64,000 nt of DNA from Hymenobacter perfusus (lineage in GTDB: Bacteria > Bacteroidota > Bacteroidia > Cytophagales > Hymenobacteraceae), in assembly GCF_003944765.1 (NCBI RefSeq), contig NZ_RWIU01000004.1, positions 62,001-126,000 on the forward strand, in the 5' to 3' direction. The position numbers and the translations under genes were made by a program. The notes beneath the pieces were generated by a model that was given only the letters and a program-made list of their open reading frames with translations, did no database searches and was not told the DNA's origin. Below, in pieces: positions 1-7,091 of the stretch (within the stretch, counting starts at the first letter, position 1; each line of letters starts with the position of its first letter).

Positions 1-173
1 GCGTAGCAGGTGATGTGGGGAGTGTTGGAAGTATGGGAAAGACCGGAGCAGGCCGGCCAAAGCTGTCGGGACAAAACCAGGCGTCAGCAAGCGACAACGC
101 AGGGTCAACGGTTCCGAAGATATCCGTCCCGGGAGTTCAGGACAAACCTTCTGTTCAGAAGTTTTCCACATAA
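1..173 (+). CDS. C-terminal end of an unknown protein (truncated by window edge)
   Basis: The frame beginning at base 3 is open from the window edge to a TAA at 171-173 and is followed at once by a strong intrinsic terminator. The visible 56 residues are rich in Gly, Ser, Lys, Gln and Pro (for example GSVGSMGKTGAGRPK and ending VQKFST) and look like a disordered tail. No domain is recognisable, so no function is assigned. Support comes from the open frame and the terminator placement. A chance open frame of this length in GC-rich DNA is possible. Confidence 0.5.
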   Translation, partial: VAGDVGSVGSMGKTGAGRPKLSGQNQASASDNAGSTVPKISVPGVQDKPSVQKFST

Positions 174-204
174 GCCTAAAACACTAGTGCTTAGGCCTTT
201 TTTT
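173..204 (+). terminator. Intrinsic terminator after the truncated first gene
   Basis: GCCTAA pairs with TTAGGC, with the inner palindrome CACTAGTG extending the stem past one mismatch. A run of seven T follows on the plus strand. It starts right after the stop codon at 171-173. Confidence 0.8.
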
Positions 205-231
205 GTCATTGTGGCGGTTCTATATAGCTCG

Positions 232-513
232 CTAAAACGGTTGGAAATTGAGTTGCTGATTTCCAGCAGAAGTGGTATTGTCGGTATTAATCGGGGCCTG
301 CGTATTAGCCGCTAGCCTGCGGCTTGGGCCGCCACCAGCCGATTCCCGCCACAACCAGACGACGCCCGCCGCGAGTACAACTCCTGCCGCCAATGCTACC
401 GCCGTAACGCCGGGGCCGTAGCGGAGGCAGGAGCAGGAGGTGAACAGCGGCCGGCCATTCCACCGGAGCCGGCGGCGACAGGCCAGGCAGGGAGACGCAA
501 AAACGGGTTCCAT
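232..513 (-). CDS. Possible small membrane protein with a Cys-pair motif
   Basis: A 93-residue frame. The N-terminal part has CLAC followed about 15 residues later by CSC, resembling a minimal zinc ribbon. A hydrophobic Ala/Val/Leu segment at about residues 33-54 could be one membrane span, and a Ser/Asn-rich tail follows. It begins just downstream of the nrdB terminator on the same strand, so it would need its own promoter, and none is evident. I do not recognise the family. The motif plus membrane span makes it more than a random frame, but it may be spurious. Confidence 0.35.
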   Translation of the reverse strand: MEPVFASPCLACRRRLRWNGRPLFTSCSCLRYGPGVTAVALAAGVVLAAGVVWLWRESAGGGPSRRLAANTQAPINTDNTTSAGNQQLNFQPF

Positions 514-521
514 ACGCAGGG

Positions 522-560
522 GCTAAAAAAGAAAAAGTCGGAGCTTAATGCTCCGACTTT
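522..560 (-). terminator. nrdB terminator
   Basis: On the minus strand AAAGTCGGAGC and GCTCCGACTTT form an 11-bp stem with a 5-nt loop, followed by a T-rich tract. It lies 26 bases past the nrdB stop codon. Confidence 0.88.
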
Positions 561-585
561 GCTTTTGGTAACCGTTGGCGGGGTG

Positions 586-1548
586 TTAAAAATCTTCGTC
601 CAGGGAGAAGGCGTTTTCGGTCCGCTCGCTCATCACGCCTGCCTTCTGGTACTCAGCCACGCGCTTCTCGAAGAAGTTGGTTTTGCCCTGCAGCGAAATC
701 ATTTCCATGAAATCGAAGGGGTTGGAAGCGCCGTAGATCTTGCTGTAACCCAGTGACTCCAGCAGGCGGTCGGCCACAAACTCGATGTACTGGCTCATGG
801 TCTTGGCGTTCATGCCAATCAGGTTCACAGGCAGCGCGTCGGTCACGAATTCCTGCTCAATCTGCACGGCGTCCTGGATGATTTCGTGCACGCGGGCTTC
901 GGGCAGCTTGTTCTGCAGGTGGTCTTTGTAGAGCAGGCAGGCGAAGTCGCAGTGCAGGCCCTCGTCGCGCGAAATCAGCTCGTTGGAGAACGTGAGGCCG
1001 GGCATCAGGCCACGCTTCTTCAGCCAGAAAATACTGCAGAACGAGCCCGAGAAGAAGATGCCTTCCACGGCTGCGAAGGCAATGAGGCGCTCCGTGAAGT
1101 TCTCGGAGTTGATCCACTTGATGGCCCAGTCGCCCTTCTTCTTCACGCACGGCACCGTTTCCAGAGCGTTGAAGAGGTAGTCTTTCTGCTTGGGGTCTTT
1201 GATGTAGGTATCAATCAGCAGCGAATAGGTTTCCGAGTGGATGTTTTCCATCATCACCTGGAAGCCGTAGAAGCAGCGGGCCTCCGCCATCTGAACCTCC
1301 TGCATGAAGTTCACAGCCAGGTTCTCGTTCACGATGCCATCGGAAGCCGCGAAGAAGGCCAGCACGTGGCTGATGAAGTGCCGCTCGTTGTCATTCAGGT
1401 TTTCCCAGTCTTTCTGGTCCTGCGAGAGGTCGATTTCCTCGGCCGTCCAGAAAGAGGCCTCCGCCTTCTTGTAGAACTGCCACACGTCGTCGTGCTGGAT
1501 GGGGAAAAGAACAAATCGATTGGGGTTCTCGGTGAGCAGAGGTTCCAT
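586..1548 (-). CDS. nrdB: Class I ribonucleoside-diphosphate reductase, beta subunit
   Basis: A 320-residue R2 subunit that houses the di-iron/tyrosyl radical cofactor for reducing ribonucleotides to deoxyribonucleotides in the cytoplasm. Metal ligands and radical residue are visible: D70 ([10 protein letters not shown]), E101 and H104 (MENIHSE), Glu in VEGIFFSG, Glu and His in [10 protein letters not shown], and Tyr108 in HSETYSLL as the probable radical site. The sequence resembles the eukaryote-like branch common in Bacteroidota. The C-terminus SLDEDF fits the tail that docks on NrdA. An upstream in-frame start would add 34 low-quality residues; the ATG at 1548 begins the conserved region. 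NrdA is not in the window. A TATCTTTG box at 1661-1668 and three DnaA boxes further upstream suggest its regulation. Confidence 0.97.
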   Translation of the reverse strand: MEPLLTENPNRFVLFPIQHDDVWQFYKKAEASFWTAEEIDLSQDQKDWENLNDNERHFISHVLAFFAASDGIVNENLAVNFMQEVQMAEARCFYGFQVMMENIHSETYSLLIDTYIKDPKQKDYLFNALETVPCVKKKGDWAIKWINSENFTERLIAFAAVEGIFFSGSFCSIFWLKKRGLMPGLTFSNELISRDEGLHCDFACLLYKDHLQNKLPEARVHEIIQDAVQIEQEFVTDALPVNLIGMNAKTMSQYIEFVADRLLESLGYSKIYGASNPFDFMEMISLQGKTNFFEKRVAEYQKAGVMSERTENAFSLDEDF

Positions 1549-1660
1549 TGCGGCAGGTAGTAAAAACGAGAAATAGCAAAAAAGTCGGGGCCTTACGGGG
1601 CGGTGTGCAAACCCAGGCCAGGGCCGATTGTTTGGCCCGCCATCAGGCAAGGCCGAAACT

Positions 1661-1668
1661 CAAAGATA
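1661..1668 (-). promoter_or_regulatory. Probable nrdB promoter, -7 box TATCTTTG
   Basis: On the minus strand the sequence reads TATCTTTG, a perfect TAnnTTTG Bacteroidota -7 element. It lies about 113 bases before the nrdB ATG. No clear -33 TTTG is seen at the expected spacing. Confidence 0.55.
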
Positions 1669-1807
1669 AACCGGCCGGCCGGGAAGGCAGGTTCCTATTT
1701 CACATTTTTTGCAAGCTAATTTTTCCGTATGCCGTTAAGCGACTGATGGTTGGTGTAAATCCTGAAAATGGATGAAAAGCAGTAGCAGAAATGCCGTTTC
1801 GCAAAAG

Positions 1808-1847
1808 TTATCCACATTTCGCCTGTGGACAATTGCAGTTATCCACA
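1808..1847. promoter_or_regulatory. Cluster of three DnaA boxes
   Basis: TTATCCACA at 1808-1816, TGTGGACAA (inverted TTGTCCACA) at 1824-1832 and TTATCCACA at 1839-1847. The box centres are about 15-16 bases apart. The spacer sits between nrdB (minus) and rplU (plus). It may be part of a replication origin or a DnaA-responsive control region for nrdB. The boxes are seen directly; the role is inferred. Confidence 0.7.
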
Positions 1848-1939
1848 GAAATTCTATTCGCGTACCTGCCAGCGCGTTCCTGACTTAGGAGTTTTTACAG
1901 GCCCTGCGGGTAGGAGCAATGAGGTTTAGTGAGTTAGGG

Positions 1940-1971
1940 TTTGGATTTGTAAAACGGTACTTGTACTTTTG
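1940..1971 (+). promoter_or_regulatory. rplU-rpmA promoter (TTTG-N20-TACTTTTG)
   Basis: A -33 TTTG at 1940-1943, a 20-base spacer, and a -7 TACTTTTG at 1964-1971 match the Bacteroidota primary sigma consensus. The 5' leader to the rplU ATG would be about 25 bases. Confidence 0.85.
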
Positions 1972-2003
1972 CCTTCCATTTTTCAGAAACCGCGAAGACG
2001 CCG

Positions 2004-2309
2004 ATGTACGCAATTGTCAACATAGCCGGGAAGCAGACTAAGGTCGAAGCCAATAAATTTGTATACGCCCACCGTTTGGCTGGCAACGTCGGCGACACCG
2101 TGGAGCTGGGCAAAGCCCTGCTGACCGATGATAACGGAACCCTCACCATTGGCTCGCCCGAGCTGGACGTTACCGTAAGCGGTACCATCCTGGCCCACGT
2201 AAAAGGCGACAAGGTGTTGGTATTCAAGAAGAAGCGCCGCAAGGGCTACAAGAAGCTGAACGGCCACCGTCAGCAGTTTACCAAAGTTCTAATCAACAGC
2301 ATCGGCTAG
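2004..2309 (+). CDS. rplU: 50S ribosomal protein L21
   Basis: A 101-residue protein of normal L21 length. It opens with MYAIVNIAGKQ, the conserved L21 start, and carries the basic FKKKRRKGYKK segment that contacts 23S rRNA, followed by GHRQ. It is transcribed with rpmA, 106 bases downstream, as is usual for this pair. A well-formed promoter lies upstream. Confidence 0.98.
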   Translation: MYAIVNIAGKQTKVEANKFVYAHRLAGNVGDTVELGKALLTDDNGTLTIGSPELDVTVSGTILAHVKGDKVLVFKKKRRKGYKKLNGHRQQFTKVLINSIG

Positions 2310-2311
2310 TT

Positions 2312-2408
2312 TAGTGCATAGTTGTTGGTGCCTGGTGCTCTAGTTGATTCAGCTGAGCGGTTTCGGTCCAACAATCCCCAAGCACTAACAACCAAGCACT
2401 AAGCACTC
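2312..2408. repeat. Low-complexity inverted spacer repeat
   Basis: The rplU-rpmA spacer begins with an AGTGC/TTGTTGGTGC-type word array and ends with its imperfect reverse complement (AGCACTAACAACCAAGCACT and a further AAGCACT). The arms can fold back on each other. Similar word-like spacers occur at 5606-5641, 8118-8203 and 17643-17767. Confidence 0.5.
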
Positions 2409-2415
2409 AAATACC

Positions 2416-2721
2416 ATGGCACACAAGAAAGGCGTAGGTAGCTCCAATAACGGCCGCGAATCAGAATCCAAGCGCTTGGGCGTGAAGATCTTCGGTGGTC
2501 AGTCTATCATTTCCGGCAACATCATCGTGCGTCAGCGCGGCACCAAGCACCACCCCGGCCAGAACGTGGGTATCGGCAAGGACCACACGCTGTTCGCTAT
2601 GATCGACGGCACGGTGCAGTTCCGCAAGGGCCGCAAGGACCGCTCGTTCGTATCGGTGCTGCCGGCTGCCGTTGAGGCTGCTGAAGTGCACACGTCGGCT
2701 ACGGCTTCGGCCGCCGAGTAG
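2416..2721 (+). CDS. rpmA: 50S ribosomal protein L27
   Basis: A 101-residue L27 that begins [18 protein letters not shown] and contains the conserved GVKIFGG, RQRGTK and [16 protein letters not shown] motifs. The N-terminal segment reaches toward the peptidyl-transferase centre. There is no cleavable N-terminal extension of the Firmicutes type. A Ser/Ala-rich tail of about 18 residues extends beyond the usual core. It is co-transcribed with rplU. Confidence 0.98.
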   Translation: MAHKKGVGSSNNGRESESKRLGVKIFGGQSIISGNIIVRQRGTKHHPGQNVGIGKDHTLFAMIDGTVQFRKGRKDRSFVSVLPAAVEAAEVHTSATASAAE

Positions 2722-2758
2722 TAGAGCGTAACCGCCGGTTTTGAGCCGGTAATAGTAA

Positions 2759-2795
2759 GCAGAAGGGACTTTCCGCAAGGATTGTCCCTTTCTGC
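2759..2795 (+). terminator. Hairpin after rpmA
   Basis: GCAGAAGGGAC pairs with GTCCCTTTCTGC with one bulge, starting about 37 bases after the rpmA stop. No long T run follows, so it may be a weak terminator or a processing hairpin. Confidence 0.5.
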
Positions 2796-2853
2796 GTTCT
2801 ATATAGAATGCCGCCGGATCCGGCAACCGAAAGCAGCGTTATCAGCGGTTAAA

Positions 2854-3897
2854 TCAGTAGTTTCGGTGGTAGATGAAGACCTCATCTTCGCCCAGCGAAA
2901 ACTGCTCGTGCAGGCCGGCCAGGCCCAGGTGCGGGGCTGGTACGCCTCCTCCCAGCCGCTTGGGTGCCCGAATCACGCGGGCTTCGTCCCACAGGCCATC
3001 CTTTAATAGGGAACTGAGCACCGTGGGGCCGCCTTCCACCAGCACCGACTGCACGTTGCGCCGGGCCAGACTTTGCAGAATCTGGGGAAACAGGTCCTCG
3101 GCTTCGGAGAGCATCACGAAGTCGACGCCTTCCCTGGCGGCCCGCTCCCGGTACGTGTAGACCACCGTAGGCTGGGAGCCGTCGAACAGATGATGGGTGG
3201 GCGGTAAGCTCAGGTTCTTGTCAATGACGAGTCGGAGCGGACTCTGGCCGGGCCACTCGCGTACGTTCAGGTGAGGGTTATCGTGCAACGCAGTACGGGT
3301 ACCGACCAGAATGGCCTGCTCCTCGGCCCGCCATTGATGCACGGCCACCCGGCTCAATTCCCCACTGATAGGCACCGGCTGAAAATACGGGCCGGCCAGG
3401 TAGCCATCGGCCGTTTCGGCCCACTTCAGCACTACGTAGGGCCGCTCTTGCTCCTGGAACGTGAAAAAGCGCCTGTTCAGCCAGCGGCCCTCCGCTTCCA
3501 GCAAACCGGTTTCCACCCGGATACCGGCGTCGCGGAGCTTCTGCAGGCCCTGGCCGGCTACCAGCGGGTTGGGGTCGAGGTTGCAGACCACTACTTCGGC
3601 TACCTGCTTTTCGATGAGCAAATCGGCGCAGGGTGGGGTTTTGCCGAAGTGGGAGCAGGGCTCCAGCGTCACGTACACCCGGCTGCCGGCCAGTAGCTGC
3701 GACTCCGTCGTCGACTGCACGGCGTTTACTTCCGCGTGCGGCCCGCCGTATTGCCGGTGCCAGCCTTCTCCAATAATGCGGCCTTCGTGGGTGATAACGC
3801 AGCCTACCAAGGGGTTGGGCCGGGCATAACCGGTGCCGAGCCGGGCCAGATCGAGGGCGCGGTGCATCATCAGGTGGTCGAAATCGGAGAAAGCCAT
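2854..3897 (-). CDS. ribD: Bifunctional riboflavin deaminase/reductase
   Basis: A 347-residue enzyme for two early steps of riboflavin synthesis: deamination of the pyrimidine intermediate and NADPH reduction of its ribosyl side chain. The N-terminal deaminase domain (residues 1 to about 145) has the zinc site PHAEVNA (H54, E56) and the PCSHFGKTPPC cysteines. The reductase domain (about 150-347) has VLKWAETADGYL and the VLVEGGPTVL motif. The start at 3897 (MAFSDFDHLMMHRAL) is preferred over one 38 residues upstream, because that extension is Arg/Ala-rich and would lie within or upstream of the promoter. It is divergent from prmC. Confidence 0.95.
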   Translation of the reverse strand: MAFSDFDHLMMHRALDLARLGTGYARPNPLVGCVITHEGRIIGEGWHRQYGGPHAEVNAVQSTTESQLLAGSRVYVTLEPCSHFGKTPPCADLLIEKQVAEVVVCNLDPNPLVAGQGLQKLRDAGIRVETGLLEAEGRWLNRRFFTFQEQERPYVVLKWAETADGYLAGPYFQPVPISGELSRVAVHQWRAEEQAILVGTRTALHDNPHLNVREWPGQSPLRLVIDKNLSLPPTHHLFDGSQPTVVYTYRERAAREGVDFVMLSEAEDLFPQILQSLARRNVQSVLVEGGPTVLSSLLKDGLWDEARVIRAPKRLGGGVPAPHLGLAGLHEQFSLGEDEVFIYHRNY

Positions 3898-3931
3898 ACG
3901 CTGGTGGGATAGAAGAGCAGTTCGGAAGCGG

Positions 3932-3961
3932 TGAAGATACAGCACGGCCGCTAACGCCAAA
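3932..3961 (-). promoter_or_regulatory. ribD promoter (TTTG-N18-TATCTTCA)
   Basis: On the minus strand a -33 TTTG (3961-3958) is followed after 18 bases by TATCTTCA (3939-3932), two mismatches from TAnnTTTG. It places the start of transcription about 30 bases before the chosen ATG at 3897. Confidence 0.5.
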
Positions 3962-3981
3962 GCTGCCCGCCGGGCGCGGCG

Positions 3982-3989
3982 TACCTTTG
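3982..3989 (+). promoter_or_regulatory. prmC -7 box TACCTTTG, nearly touching the ATG
   Basis: TACCTTTG is a perfect TAnnTTTG box, and only four bases separate it from the prmC ATG at 3994. Transcription would begin at or within a few bases of the start codon, implying a leaderless mRNA. No good -33 element is seen. Confidence 0.6.
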
Positions 3990-3993
3990 CGCC

Positions 3994-4878
3994 ATGCCCA
4001 CGCTCCGCCACCTCACCACCGACCTGACCACTGCCCTACAAGCCCTGCATGACCCCCGCGAGGCCGAGGCCATAGCCGGGCAGGTGCTGGAACATCTCCT
4101 GCACCTCACCCCGTTGCAGCGGCGCATGCAGGCGCAGGAAGTCGTGGACGAAACCCAGCTCGCAGAGTTACCTGCCATGCAAGCGCGGCTGCTGCGCCAC
4201 GAGCCGTTGCAGTACGTGCTGGGCGTGGCGCATTTTGCCGGTCTGGAGCTGGAAGTGACGCCTGCCACCCTCATTCCGCGCCCCGAAACCGAGGAACTGG
4301 TGGAACTGGTAGTGCGGGAGCAGGTGGGCCGGGCGGGGCTGCGGGTGCTGGACGTGGGCACCGGCTCGGGGTGCATTCCGCTGGCCCTGGCCGGCCGGCT
4401 GCCCGGCTGCCACCTCACGGCCGTGGATGTCTCAGCGGCGGCCTTGGCGGTGGCCCGGCGCAATGCTGTAAGATATACAGTGAGTGTTGATTTTCAGCAG
4501 ATTGATATTCTGGCGGAGGTGCCCGTACTGGCCGGGGCGCTGGATGTGCTGGTGAGCAACCCGCCCTACGTGCTGGAAAACGAGCGGCCCCTGATGCGCC
4601 CCAACGTGCTCCGGTACGAGCCCGCTACCGCCCTGTTCGTGCCCGACCACGACCCGTTGCGGTTCTACCGCCGCATTGCGGAGCTGGGCCGCAACCTGCT
4701 GACTATAGGTGGCGCGCTCTACTTTGAAATCAATGAGCAGTTTGCCCCCGATACGGTAGCCATGTTGCAGGTGCTGGGATACACGCAAACAACGGCCCAT
4801 GCGGATATTTTCGGGAAGGCCCGCATGGTACGCGCCACCTGGCCAGGGGTGGCCCAGGCGCGGATAATAGAAAGATAA
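3994..4878 (+). CDS. prmC: Peptide chain release factor N5-glutamine methyltransferase
   Basis: A 294-residue SAM-dependent enzyme that methylates the Gln of the GGQ motif in release factors. The N-terminal helical domain (1 to about 90) binds the release factor and ends with RHEPLQYVLG and FAGLELEVTP. The IPRPETEELVE motif and DVGTGSGCIPLAL SAM loop (near residue 120) follow, then the diagnostic NPPY tetrapeptide (near 190). Its length is normal. The ATG sits almost on top of a -7 box, so the message is probably leaderless. Confidence 0.95.
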   Translation: MPTLRHLTTDLTTALQALHDPREAEAIAGQVLEHLLHLTPLQRRMQAQEVVDETQLAELPAMQARLLRHEPLQYVLGVAHFAGLELEVTPATLIPRPETEELVELVVREQVGRAGLRVLDVGTGSGCIPLALAGRLPGCHLTAVDVSAAALAVARRNAVRYTVSVDFQQIDILAEVPVLAGALDVLVSNPPYVLENERPLMRPNVLRYEPATALFVPDHDPLRFYRRIAELGRNLLTIGGALYFEINEQFAPDTVAMLQVLGYTQTTAHADIFGKARMVRATWPGVAQARIIER

Positions 4879-4944
4879 CATGCCAAACCAGCAGCCTTCG
4901 GAGCCGGGCGGGGCAAGGAATTCTTAACAGACTACTAAAACCCT

Positions 4945-4952
4945 TACCTTTG
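4945..4952 (+). promoter_or_regulatory. -7 box TACCTTTG before the acyltransferase gene
   Basis: A perfect TAnnTTTG box 33 bases before the ATG at 4986. An in-frame upstream start at 4950 falls inside this box, which supports 4986 as the true start. A -33 element is not obvious. Confidence 0.6.
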
Positions 4953-4985
4953 CGGGCTGAAAATCTGTTCATCAACCCTTCCGGC

Positions 4986-5582
4986 ATGTCCGACGCCCCC
5001 GGCTATTATGCGCACCCTACCGCCGTCCTTGACGCGGGCTGCCGCATCGGGGCCGGGTGCCGCATCTGGCACTTCTGCCACGTCAGCGGCGGGGCGGTGC
5101 TGGGGGAGCAGTGCAGTCTGGGCCAGAACGTGTTTGTGGCCGACGGCGTGACGCTGGGCCGCAACGTGAAGGTGCAGAACAACGTGAGCCTCTACAGCGG
5201 CGTACACTGCGCCGATGACGTATTTCTGGGGCCTTCGGTGGTGTTTACCAACGTGTTGAACCCCCGGGCCGCCGTGCCCCGGCGTGGCGACGGTCACTAT
5301 CTGCCTACCCAGCTGGCGCAGGGCGTGAGCATCGGAGCCAATAGCACCATTGTGTGCGGCACAACGTTGGGCGAATATGCCTTCGTGGGGGCCGGCTCAG
5401 TAGTGACGCATGATGTGCCAGCGTATGCGCTGGTATATGGCAACCCGGCCCGGCAGCACGGCTGGATGAGCACGCATGGCCAGAAGTTGCATTTCAATGC
5501 GGAAGGTCGTGCCACCTGTTCCGAAAGTAACGAATCCTATCAGCTAACCGACGACCGGGTTTTCCGTATCAGCCCCGGCTAA
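4986..5582 (+). CDS. Left-handed beta-helix acyltransferase (WbpD/WlbB-like)
   Basis: A 198-residue protein built almost entirely of hexapeptide repeats (for example VLDAGCRIGAGCRIW, LGQNVFVADGVTLG, IGANSTIVCGTTLG), followed by VVTHDVPAYALVYGNPAR, the end of the catalytic helix in sugar O/N-acetyltransferases. It most resembles enzymes that acetylate the 3-amino group of UDP-2,3-diamino or 3-amino sugars. That substrate is inference from family resemblance. It precedes a UDP-sugar dehydrogenase by about 70 bases, consistent with surface polysaccharide synthesis. The start follows the promoter box at 4945-4952. Confidence 0.85.
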   Translation: MSDAPGYYAHPTAVLDAGCRIGAGCRIWHFCHVSGGAVLGEQCSLGQNVFVADGVTLGRNVKVQNNVSLYSGVHCADDVFLGPSVVFTNVLNPRAAVPRRGDGHYLPTQLAQGVSIGANSTIVCGTTLGEYAFVGAGSVVTHDVPAYALVYGNPARQHGWMSTHGQKLHFNAEGRATCSESNESYQLTDDRVFRISPG

Positions 5583-5650
5583 CGCCGGAGCGCCCGCCCG
5601 TCAGCTACTAGCTTTTCACTCAGTCACTCCATCACTCAGTCACCTTTATC

Positions 5651-6949
5651 GTGTACGAGCAACTTCTCCAGAAACAGGCCAAACTGGCCGTTATCGGCCT
5701 CGGTTACGTAGGCCTGCCTATTGCCCTCGAATTCGCCCGTAAAATCCAGGTGATTGGTTTCGACATCAACGCCAAGCGCGTAGAGATGATGCGCAACCAC
5801 ATCGACCCTAGCGGCGAGTTGGAAGCCAAGGACTTCGAAGGCTGCGATATTACGTTCACCGATTCGCTGGATGTGCTGCGCGAAGCCACGTTCTACATCG
5901 TGGCCGTGCCTACGCCCATTGATGAGCACGCCCAGCCCGATCTGAAGCCGCTGATTGGCGCTTCCTCGTCGGTAGGCAAGGTGCTGAAGAAGGGCGACTA
6001 CGTGGTATTCGAGAGCACCGTGTACCCTGGCTGCACTGAAGAAGACTGCATTCCGGTGATGGAAAAGCACTCCGGCCTGAGCTTCGCCAACGGCGACTTC
6101 AAAGTGGGCTACTCGCCCGAGCGCATCAACCCCGGCGATAAGGAGCACACCCTGGCCAGCATCGTGAAGGTGGTAGCGGGCTGTGACGACGAGTCGTTAG
6201 AGGAAATTGCCAAGACCTACGAACTGGTGGTAACGGCCGGCGTGCACCGCGCCAGCAGCATCAAGGTAGCCGAGGCCGCCAAGATCATCGAAAACACTCA
6301 GCGCGACGTGAACATTGCGCTGATGAACGAGCTGTCGATGATTTTCGACCGCATGAACATCAACACCTACGAGGTGCTGGAAGCCGCTGGCACCAAGTGG
6401 AACTTCCTGAAGTTCTCGCCCGGTCTGGTAGGCGGCCACTGCATCGGCGTGGACCCGTACTACCTGACCTACAAGGCTAAGGAGCTGGGCTACGACGCCA
6501 AGGTGATTCTGAGCGGCCGGACCACCAACGACAACATGGGCGCCTACATCGCACGGAAGACTGTGCAGATGATGATCAAGAAAGGCAAGGACGTGGCCAA
6601 GAGCCGCGTGCTGGTGATGGGCGCGACCTTCAAGGAAAACGTGGAGGACATCCGCAACTCCAAGGTAGCCGACGTGATTCAGGAGTTGAAGAACTTCTCG
6701 GTGAACGTGGACATCGTAGACCCGCACGCTGACAGCGAAGAGTTGCATCATGAGTACGGCTTCCGCCTGACGCCCGCCGCTGACGTCCGCACCGACTACG
6801 ACGCAGTTATCGTGGCCGTCAGCCACCAGCCCTACACCCAGCACGACGAAGCTTACTTCCAGTCCATCACCAGCGACAACGCGGTGCTGGTGGATCTGAA
6901 AGGCCTGTTCCGCGGCAAGGTGCAGGACATGCAGTACTGGAGCCTGTAA
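5651..6949 (+). CDS. Nucleotide-sugar dehydrogenase, TviB/WbpO type
   Basis: A 432-residue UDP-sugar 6-dehydrogenase that oxidises C6 to a carboxylate with two NAD+. It has the Rossmann motif VIGLGYVGLPIAL (residues 14-26), the VPTPID segment, the ESTVYPGCTEE loop, and the catalytic Cys264 in GGHCIGVDPYYL. The FKENVEDIRNSKV stretch is typical of the Vi-antigen/WbpO group that makes UDP-GalNAcA, so UDP-GalNAc is the likely substrate. The WbpP/TviC-type epimerase in the same block supports this. The start is a GTG following CACCTTTATC; no ATG lies nearby in frame. Confidence 0.92.
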   Translation: MYEQLLQKQAKLAVIGLGYVGLPIALEFARKIQVIGFDINAKRVEMMRNHIDPSGELEAKDFEGCDITFTDSLDVLREATFYIVAVPTPIDEHAQPDLKPLIGASSSVGKVLKKGDYVVFESTVYPGCTEEDCIPVMEKHSGLSFANGDFKVGYSPERINPGDKEHTLASIVKVVAGCDDESLEEIAKTYELVVTAGVHRASSIKVAEAAKIIENTQRDVNIALMNELSMIFDRMNINTYEVLEAAGTKWNFLKFSPGLVGGHCIGVDPYYLTYKAKELGYDAKVILSGRTTNDNMGAYIARKTVQMMIKKGKDVAKSRVLVMGATFKENVEDIRNSKVADVIQELKNFSVNVDIVDPHADSEELHHEYGFRLTPAADVRTDYDAVIVAVSHQPYTQHDEAYFQSITSDNAVLVDLKGLFRGKVQDMQYWSL

Positions 6950-6970
6950 GGGTTTGAGTGAAATAAGAAC

Positions 6971-7076
6971 GTCATGCTGAGCGAAGGCGCAGCCGCAGTC
7001 GAAGCATCTCTACAGAGGGTAATTAATTACTACCACAACGAAGCGGTAGAGATGCTTCGGCTTCGCTCAGCATGAC
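6971..7076. repeat. Long hairpin repeat, copy 1 (GTCATGCTGAGC family)
   Basis: Begins GTCATGCTGAGCGAAGGC and ends with the near-complement CTTCGCTCAGCATGAC. Inner arms GAAGCATCTCTAC and GTAGAGATGCTTC also pair. It separates the dehydrogenase from galE. Two relatives lie at 9273-9366 and 10401-10493. No coding sequence is seen in it. Confidence 0.85.
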
Positions 7077-7091
7077 ACACAACGAACTGCT

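Noticed and set aside
10..315. A 101-codon frame at the left edge
   Set aside because: It reads straight through a strong terminator and has no domain; the frame ending at 173 fits the terminator better.
7021..7076. Possible attachment site or CRISPR-like repeats in the sugar block
   Set aside because: The repeats are long inverted hairpins, not direct repeats with unique spacers, and no cas or integrase gene is near.
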